Source of the DNA: Planctomycetota bacterium
Lineage (GTDB): Bacteria > Planctomycetota > UBA11346
Assembly: GCA_024641365.1 (NCBI GenBank)
Contig: JAHEDF010000076.1
Coordinates: 1 to 11,297 of the forward strand
Length of the DNA: 11,297 bases
Reading direction: 5' to 3'
The translations under genes and the position numbers were made by a program. Positions 7,368 through 11,297 of this stretch are shown here, piece after piece (the first letter of the stretch is position 1; every line of letters begins with the position of its first letter). Below the pieces are notes generated by a model. It was not told the origin of the DNA and ran no database searches. It worked only from the letters and a program-made list of their open reading frames with translations.

Positions 7368-7368
7368 G
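7347..7368. promoter_or_regulatory. Dyad overlapping the panB start codons
   Basis: CATGGTA (7347-7353) and TACCATG (7362-7368) form a 7-bp inverted repeat with an 8-base loop. On the panB mRNA this hairpin would hold the ATGs at 7367 and 7349 in its two arms and leave the ATG at 7340 free. It could be an operator, a translational hairpin, or simply coincidence built on two ATG motifs. Confidence 0.25.
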
Positions 7369-7449
7369 TGACCAGAGCCGCTTCCGTATTGGCCACCTAG
7401 CGGAATACGTTGCCCTAAATTGAACTTTTATCTCGTTATGAGAAAGCGC

Positions 7450-8835
7450 CTACGGCTGCGGTTTTTCAGCCGCTTTATCTTCTTTGGGCACGTGTGCATA
7501 TTGATTGAGTCGACCCGTCGCGTGGTCGAGATTTATATCGGCAAGCCGATATCCCAATGCTGCATCTAGCCATTTCCACTCAAGCGCTTCGCATCGTTCA
7601 ATTAGTGGCAAGTAATCACAAAGCGACAATGTTCCATCTGCTCGATTTTTATCTGCCATTTGTTTTGCTACATGGGCTGTTGCGCGATTGTCATTGAGCG
7701 CATTTAAATCATCAATCGAGCGTACTAAGCGTGCATGTGCACGATGTGCATCAGAACGTAGTTCATGTAATTTGGAGATATAGGATGCCCGCGCACGGTC
7801 TCGTTCGATGGATGCGTCCTCAGCTCTTTTCGCCGCATCATCAGGCCATGGAATACGTAACGATGCACCGAGGCGGAAAGAGGTGCCCGCTTCGCGATCA
7901 TAGGTTACCGCAGGGCCCAAGCGCAATTTCGGATATTGGTTCATTAATGCCTGGCTATAAGTAAATTCCGCGCGTTGATATAAGGCCTCTTGAATTTTTA
8001 ATTCCCAACGGCCATTAATTAACTGTTGATCTATCTCTTCAATACTCATCGCCTGATGTACATCTTTAACCAATGGCAGGTTGCTCGCAGTTAATGTGAA
8101 TTCTGTCGCTGGGTCAAATCCCATTAAGCGGTTTAAATCGCGGCGTGATTCGTCCACCACTCCTAAATGAACACGGAAATTATCATTCGACTGTTGCCAT
8201 GCGATAAGTGCCAATGACCGATCTAATACTGGTGATTTAGGGTCATTTACCAAACTGTGATATAATTGCTCGCGATGACGAACGAGTTCAGAAGAATACG
8301 CTAAACGTTTTTCTTCCGCTAATAATTTTACATGGCTGCTACGAACTTCTAATACTAATTTCGCTTCAGCCGCTAACATTTCGGCTCGACTTTGTGCTAA
8401 ACGAGCTGATTCATCATTTCGCCATGCCTGTCGTAAATTTGGCATTAACAAGGTGTACAACATATCAGTATCAGTTGCGACGCCGACTGTTGCCTGATTT
8501 AGGTTCACGCGCATTTCCGGCTTGAATCGGATCATGCCAAATAAATCCGGTGTTCCTATGCGTGATATTTCATGGCGGCGATTTCTTAATTCAGGATTAA
8601 ATGATAAGGCAACCATCACCATCTCAGCCTCATTTAATCCATCGCTGCTATCATAAACTCCCTCTGGAGAATCTGCCGTTTTTGCGATATTATTTAGTGC
8701 GACAGTGTGAGGCGTGCGTTCCCGTAATGCGGTCATCTCTACCGACGGTTTGAGTGGTTCTGGTCGATAGACGGCGCAACCGCCTAACAACACCACAGAA
8801 CTGAGTATAGTTATGCCTGATAGTGCATTCCTCAT
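7450..8835 (-). CDS. TolC-family outer-membrane efflux lipoprotein
   Basis: The protein has 461 residues. The N-terminus is a lipoprotein signal: basic MRN, a hydrophobic run and lipobox LLGGC with C20 as the lipidation site. After a Pro-rich spacer the rest is predominantly long helices with heptad-like spacing in two similar halves, as in outer-membrane efflux (OEP) repeats. The C-terminal DYLPLIERCEALEWKWLDAA region and a final short helix ending DHATGRL are the typical end of the second repeat. Family members form trimeric channels across the outer membrane and pair with a periplasmic adaptor and an inner-membrane pump for drug, metal or protein export. No adaptor or pump gene is visible, so the substrate is unknown. 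The start has a good Shine-Dalgarno sequence (GAGG, then GAGCC before ATG). The C-terminal tail is charged (KEDKAAEKPQP). Transcription may continue into panB. Confidence 0.9.
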   Translation of the reverse strand: MRNALSGITILSSVVLLGGCAVYRPEPLKPSVEMTALRERTPHTVALNNIAKTADSPEGVYDSSDGLNEAEMVMVALSFNPELRNRRHEISRIGTPDLFGMIRFKPEMRVNLNQATVGVATDTDMLYTLLMPNLRQAWRNDESARLAQSRAEMLAAEAKLVLEVRSSHVKLLAEEKRLAYSSELVRHREQLYHSLVNDPKSPVLDRSLALIAWQQSNDNFRVHLGVVDESRRDLNRLMGFDPATEFTLTASNLPLVKDVHQAMSIEEIDQQLINGRWELKIQEALYQRAEFTYSQALMNQYPKLRLGPAVTYDREAGTSFRLGASLRIPWPDDAAKRAEDASIERDRARASYISKLHELRSDAHRAHARLVRSIDDLNALNDNRATAHVAKQMADKNRADGTLSLCDYLPLIERCEALEWKWLDAALGYRLADINLDHATGRLNQYAHVPKEDKAAEKPQP

Positions 8836-9203
8836 GGCTCCCTCGCTTCTTGGCCGCCATGGGTGGCATAAACCACCTGCTAGCCAGTTGCATGTCGCCT
8901 ATCCCGAGTGCGGGGTAATTTTATCTCCTCTTTAGTTGCTATGCTAACAACCGGGGCGCTAAAAGCTTTAAAAAAGTTCCAAACATTTCATGACTTTAGT
9001 GGTATTTCACGCATATATAACGGGATTGTGAGCTGATTTGTCCGGTCACAGTCTGTAACAATCGTCTATAACTTTGACGCTCCCTGTAAACTCCATTGAT
9101 GCCAATTTCGGTGGTATTACGACAGTGAATGGGACCTGTGGACCCTGGGTCAAAAGAGGGACTGGACGGCGGCTCCGTCTTTGCAACACTCCCGCCCTCC
9201 TAA
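8836..9203. other. Intergenic region between the TolC-like gene and tRNA-Pro
   Basis: This 368-bp stretch holds no convincing protein gene. On the left it must contain the promoter of the TolC-like lipoprotein, but I found no clear -35/-10 pair. A small GGTGG-N6-CCACC inverted repeat (8862-8877) lies in that leader. On the right, a possible tRNA promoter has TATAAC at 9067-9072 and a poor -35 (GTCACA, 9045-9050). A GC-rich hairpin (9156-9199) lies directly in front of the tRNA. Confidence 0.5.
9156..9199 (+). repeat. Nested GC-rich hairpin just upstream of tRNA-Pro
   Basis: An outer pair GAGGG (9156-9160) with CCCTC (9195-9199) encloses an inner hairpin GACGG-CGGCT-CCGTC (9165-9179). It ends four bases before the tRNA acceptor stem, so it would be part of the tRNA precursor leader. 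Stems are only 5 bp each. Confidence 0.35.
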
Positions 9204-9281
9204 CGGACCGTAGCTCAGCTTGGCTAGAGCGCTGCGTTTGGGACGCAGAAGTCGCAGGTTCGAATCCTGTCGGTCCGACCA
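9204..9281 (+). tRNA. tRNA-Pro (anticodon UGG), CCA encoded
   Basis: A complete cloverleaf is readable. The acceptor arms CGGACCG (9204-9210) and CGGTCCG (9271-9277) pair over 7 bp. The D arm is GCTC...GAGC (9213-9230). The anticodon stem CTGCG/CGCAG (9232-9248) holds loop TTTGGGA with anticodon TGG at 9239-9241, which reads CCN proline codons. The T arm is GCAGG-TTCGAAT-CCTGT (9254-9270), and the discriminator A is followed by CCA. C1-G72 with A73 and G37 are the bacterial tRNA-Pro identity features. It is the only tRNA in the window. Transcription probably ends at or within the hairpin run that follows. Confidence 0.98.
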
Positions 9282-9287
9282 TTTGTG

Positions 9288-9437
9288 CGGGGGCTCTGCC
9301 CCCGGTCCCCCACGACCTTTGTCGTCCTTACATCCTGGCCCTTTGGCCAGGATGTTTGCGTGATGGGCTGCGCCCATTTTATCACGCAACCAGGACTCGG
9401 CGGTCGGTTTTTTTTGGGGGCTTTGCCCCTTTCCCCC
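9288..9437 (+). repeat. Tandem array of five short-loop hairpins downstream of tRNA-Pro
   Basis: There are five consecutive inverted repeats. The first is CGGGGGC-TCT-GCCCCCG (9288-9304). The second is ACGAC-CTTT-GTCGT (9312-9325). The third is a perfect 10-bp stem CATCCTGGCC/GGCCAGGATG with loop CTTT (9331-9354). The fourth is a 9-bp stem TTGCGTGAT/ATCACGCAA (9356-9389) enclosing GGGC-TGC-GCCC. The fifth is GGGGC-TTT-GCCCC (9417-9429). Loops are 3-4 bases, and C-TTT-G type closings recur. The first and fifth units share the layout GGGGGCTYTGCCCC followed shortly by CCCCC (9289-9311 and 9416-9437). The array is far more GC-rich than the AT-rich segment that follows. It may be a structured RNA, a dispersed hairpin repeat, or an elaborate terminator. 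Confidence 0.8.
9331..9415 (+). terminator. Probable termination region of the tRNA-Pro transcript
   Basis: Two strong hairpins (9331-9354 and 9356-9389) are followed by eight T residues (9408-9415). The T run is 18 bases beyond the last strong stem, with only a weak GACT-CGGC-GGTC pairing next to it. The exact end is therefore unclear, and processing or Rho could contribute. Confidence 0.45.
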
Positions 9438-9453
9438 TTATTTCCTTTTTCAC

Positions 9454-9481
9454 TTATCCACAGATCTATTATTTATATAAT
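9454..9481 (+). promoter_or_regulatory. DnaA-box consensus and TATAAT box upstream of the small lipoprotein gene
   Basis: TTATCCACA (9454-9462) is an exact match to the strong DnaA-box consensus. A perfect TATAAT lies at 9476-9481, in AT-rich DNA, and a start near 9488 would give a leader of about 78 bases. The -35 at 16-bp spacing would be TTATCC, a weak match lying inside the DnaA box. If the promoter is real, DnaA binding would overlap the polymerase site. No second DnaA box was found nearby, so there is no support for a replication origin. Confidence 0.35.
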
Positions 9482-9565
9482 TCCTCTGTTTCACTTCCAG
9501 GAATATATAAAACTAATTTGTATTTTTGGGGTTGGTGAAATGTAATTACTTGGTACGGCTAGCTT

Positions 9566-10117
9566 ATGCGATCATTCATTGTTGTTCTATGCTTATTCGT
9601 GCTTTCTGCTTGCGGGAGTAGCTCTCGTGAATCTGAAAAATGGGCACAACCTGTAGATGCTATTGCTGCGACACCTGTACATGTGGTGACGCCACAATTA
9701 TTTCGCTGTTTTGAGCCGTCAGCGGTTGCGCTTAAGGAAATGGAAAAAAGCTTAGGTATTCGCTCGGTAATTTCCTTGCGACCACGACACGCAGAGCGAG
9801 ATGAAATAAGCGCATTAAACGACATGAAATTAGCAACGTACCGCATTAAAATGCATGCGGGGTATGTTGATTCGGTTGCTCTGAAAGATGTGCTGACAGC
9901 TCTCCGTGATGCACCAAAGCCGATTGTAATTTATAGTTATGAAGACGCACTATCAGTCGCGACAGCCATTGCTGCGTTTCGCATTGCACAGCAAGGATGG
10001 TCAGTCGCTGAAGCGCTCGACGAATTAGAGCATAGTGACTACGGGCGTAGCGGGCCCGTAACTGACGGACTAAAGAAATGGTTTCTGGGCGGCGGGGTAG
10101 AACGAATTAATTACTAA
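9566..10117 (+). CDS. Lipoprotein with dual-specificity-phosphatase fold lacking catalytic Cys and Arg (probable pseudophosphatase)
   Basis: The protein has 183 residues. A lipoprotein signal is clear: MRSFIVVLCLFVLSAC with lipobox LSAC and C16 as the lipidation site, so the protein should be anchored on the cell envelope. The body follows the small DSP/PTP-like pattern. It has a leading strand (VVTPQLFRCFEPSAVAL), then LGIRSVISLR, a basic turn (PRHAERDE), a helix before the P loop, the loop itself, and QGWSVAEALDEL as in active relatives. The P loop should read HC-x5-R-(T/S); here residues 123-131 are YSYEDALSV, so the nucleophile position is S124 and the phosphate-binding Arg position is S130. 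The His and Gly of the loop are also gone. Phosphatase activity is unlikely, while phospho-ligand or protein binding remains possible. It has no obvious Shine-Dalgarno sequence. The stop is 2 bp from the convergent sulfatase stop. The fold assignment is by motif reading. Confidence 0.85.
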   Translation: MRSFIVVLCLFVLSACGSSSRESEKWAQPVDAIAATPVHVVTPQLFRCFEPSAVALKEMEKSLGIRSVISLRPRHAERDEISALNDMKLATYRIKMHAGYVDSVALKDVLTALRDAPKPIVIYSYEDALSVATAIAAFRIAQQGWSVAEALDELEHSDYGRSGPVTDGLKKWFLGGGVERINY

Positions 10118-10119
10118 CG

Positions 10120-11297
10120 TTATTTTTTCGACTTTTTCTCTTTCTTGCTGCTTGGATCATAACTAAGATTTTTCTCTGTTGGTATCGGCGCCTGCACAGC
10201 TTTATGCCAAGCTAACAAGTCTGCCAATAATTCATCTCGTTTTGCGGTATTCGTTAGTGCAATATTTTTAAATTCGCCAACATCCGTTGCTAAATCATAT
10301 AGTTCTACAGCATTATTTGAATCCAATTTATCACGTCCACCATCTAACACCCATTCTTCCATAAAGAGATGTAATTTAAAATCACCCTTGCGAATAACAC
10401 TGACTGGACGGCTGCGAAATCCAGTTTGCACATCTAGTTCGCGGCCTCGAATAACTGGTTTATCTAAATAACCAGGGAAATGCCAAAAAATAGATTCACG
10501 TTTCAATGCCCCATCCCCGCGCAGCAATGGTGACAAGTCTTCGCCGTCTAAAGTTTTCCCTTTGGGAATGGGTGCGCCCGCTGCTGCTAAAAATGTCGGA
10601 TAAATATCAATATTAATTACTGGTACATCACACGTTGATCCTGGTTTGGTTACCCCTGGCCACCGCACAATAAATGGTTCGCGAATTCCGCCTTCATAAT
10701 AACTGCCTTTATTCCCTCGTAATGGCTCTTGAGATGACTGTTGCGTCGCCCCATTGTCACTAGTGAAAATAATTACGGTATTGTCTGCTAGTCCCTGTTC
10801 GTCGACATGTTTTAACAACATGCCGACACTCATATCAAAGTCATACGTACAAGCCGCATACATCGGATCATTGTGTTGTTTCCCTTTTTCTTTTTCTTGA
10901 AAATGTTTCAGTGTCTTTGATTGGCCTTGTAATGGGCCATGAATAGCATGATGAGCTAAATAAACAAAAAATGGTTTCTCTTTATTAGTGGTTATAAATT
11001 CACACGCTTTTTTGGTTAGCGTAAAAACACCCTTCGGATCATCAGGTGGTCCTTTTTTATTTCCTTCTGAGCCCTCTTTAACTTCTCCTTCGCCAAATGA
11101 ATCAAAAGTCACATCAAAACCTTGTTCGGATGGTAAGGCACCTTCTTTACCAGCTAAATGCCATTTCCCAAAATGACCGGTAACATAACCAGCTTGCTTT
11201 AATGCATCTGCTAAAATTATATTTTCAGGCAATAATCCTTCTTTATTCGGGATTGGAATTAAACGATGTTGATTTTTATTGCCGCGATCAGTCGATC
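10120..11297 (-). CDS. Sulfatase (arylsulfatase/GalNAc-6-sulfatase-like), N-terminus beyond window
   Basis: 391 residues are visible, and the frame stays open to the right edge. An internal TTG at 11232 could be mistaken for a start, but upstream codons continue in frame with family-like sequence (RLIPIPNKEGLLPEN). The second sulfatase signature GYVTGHFGKWHLA is present with the active-site Lys and His. Further family motifs are KPFFVYLAHHAIHGPL, VIIFTSDNGAT with metal-ligand Asp and Asn, and GSYYEGGIREPFIVRWPG. The first signature (C/S-x-P-x-R), whose Cys or Ser becomes formylglycine, lies outside the window, so the catalytic type cannot be stated. Such enzymes remove sulfate esters from polysaccharides or other substrates and are usually exported; the signal peptide would also be off the edge. 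The C-terminus is a lysine-rich tail (SSKKEKKSKK). Planctomycetes and marine relatives carry many of these. The exact substrate is unknown. Confidence 0.96.
   Translation of the reverse strand, partial: STDRGNKNQHRLIPIPNKEGLLPENIILADALKQAGYVTGHFGKWHLAGKEGALPSEQGFDVTFDSFGEGEVKEGSEGNKKGPPDDPKGVFTLTKKACEFITTNKEKPFFVYLAHHAIHGPLQGQSKTLKHFQEKEKGKQHNDPMYAACTYDFDMSVGMLLKHVDEQGLADNTVIIFTSDNGATQQSSQEPLRGNKGSYYEGGIREPFIVRWPGVTKPGSTCDVPVINIDIYPTFLAAAGAPIPKGKTLDGEDLSPLLRGDGALKRESIFWHFPGYLDKPVIRGRELDVQTGFRSRPVSVIRKGDFKLHLFMEEWVLDGGRDKLDSNNAVELYDLATDVGEFKNIALTNTAKRDELLADLLAWHKAVQAPIPTEKNLSYDPSSKKEKKSKK

Noticed and set aside
9204..9281. tRNA-Pro as an integration (att) site
   Set aside because: I saw no second copy of the tRNA 3' end and no integrase, phage or transposase gene in the window.
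9046..9389. Two - strand frames (9046-9282 and 9150-9389) opposite the tRNA, with translations like GFEPATSASQTQRSS and DSNLRLLRPKRS
   Set aside because: They are antisense translations of the tRNA T arm and anticodon arm. This is a well-known source of false protein annotations, and the tRNA itself is complete.
9454..9520. Replication origin suggested by a DnaA box next to AT-rich DNA
   Set aside because: There is only one consensus box, with no box cluster and no dnaA, dnaN, gyrB or parAB genes nearby.
9074..9545. Two + strand frames (9074-9538 and 9285-9545) running through the tRNA and the hairpin array
   Set aside because: They cross a certain tRNA gene and low-complexity hairpins, have no domain-like content and no plausible ribosome site.
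11230..11232. TTG at 11232 as the sulfatase start
   Set aside because: The frame stays open upstream to the window edge with family-like residues, and the essential N-terminal sulfatase signature must lie further upstream.

Overview
The window is a dense stretch of bacterial chromosome with moderate GC content and short intergenic gaps. It carries ten protein genes, one of them cut by the right edge, and one tRNA. It shows no transposase, phage gene, rRNA or CRISPR array. A formylglycine-type sulfatase, an N-terminal MJ0042-like zinc ribbon joined to a single membrane helix, outer-membrane lipoproteins and a sigma-54 type promoter together suggest a Gram-negative-type cell. My best guess is the Planctomycetota or another PVC-group lineage. 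That is inference from gene content, not a placement.

Left block (1-2800, + strand): a Nudix hydrolase of the Ap4A-hydrolase type, an unrecognised 283-residue protein starting 2 bp after it, and a zinc-ribbon/single-helix membrane protein. A 13-bp hairpin (2768-2797) ends this block and probably also serves htpG, which converges on it from the other strand.

Middle block (2818-6294): htpG (Hsp90, - strand) and a TatD-family metallohydrolase (+ strand) are divergent. Their shared upstream region holds a near-perfect -24/-12 (sigma-54) promoter facing htpG. Further upstream of that promoter lie short direct repeats and a dyad that could be an activator site. The TatD gene converges on a stand-alone receiver-domain response regulator.

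Right-middle block (6513-8835, - strand): panB (pantothenate/CoA synthesis) and, upstream of it, a TolC-family outer-membrane lipoprotein with no pump partner in the window.

Right block (8836-11297): a gene-poor stretch with tRNA-Pro(UGG). It is followed by a compact run of five GC-rich hairpins with very short loops and a T8 tract. Next come an AT-rich segment with a consensus DnaA box and a TATAAT box, then a small lipoprotein with the fold signature of a dual-specificity phosphatase but with both catalytic-loop residues (Cys and Arg) replaced by Ser. Last is a sulfatase running off the right edge; its active-site cysteine segment lies outside the window.

The genes do not form one pathway. 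They are mostly housekeeping or envelope functions in short transcription units. The points most worth following are the sigma-54 promoter on htpG, the apparent lipoprotein pseudophosphatase, the hairpin array behind the tRNA, and the two unrecognised proteins in the left block.
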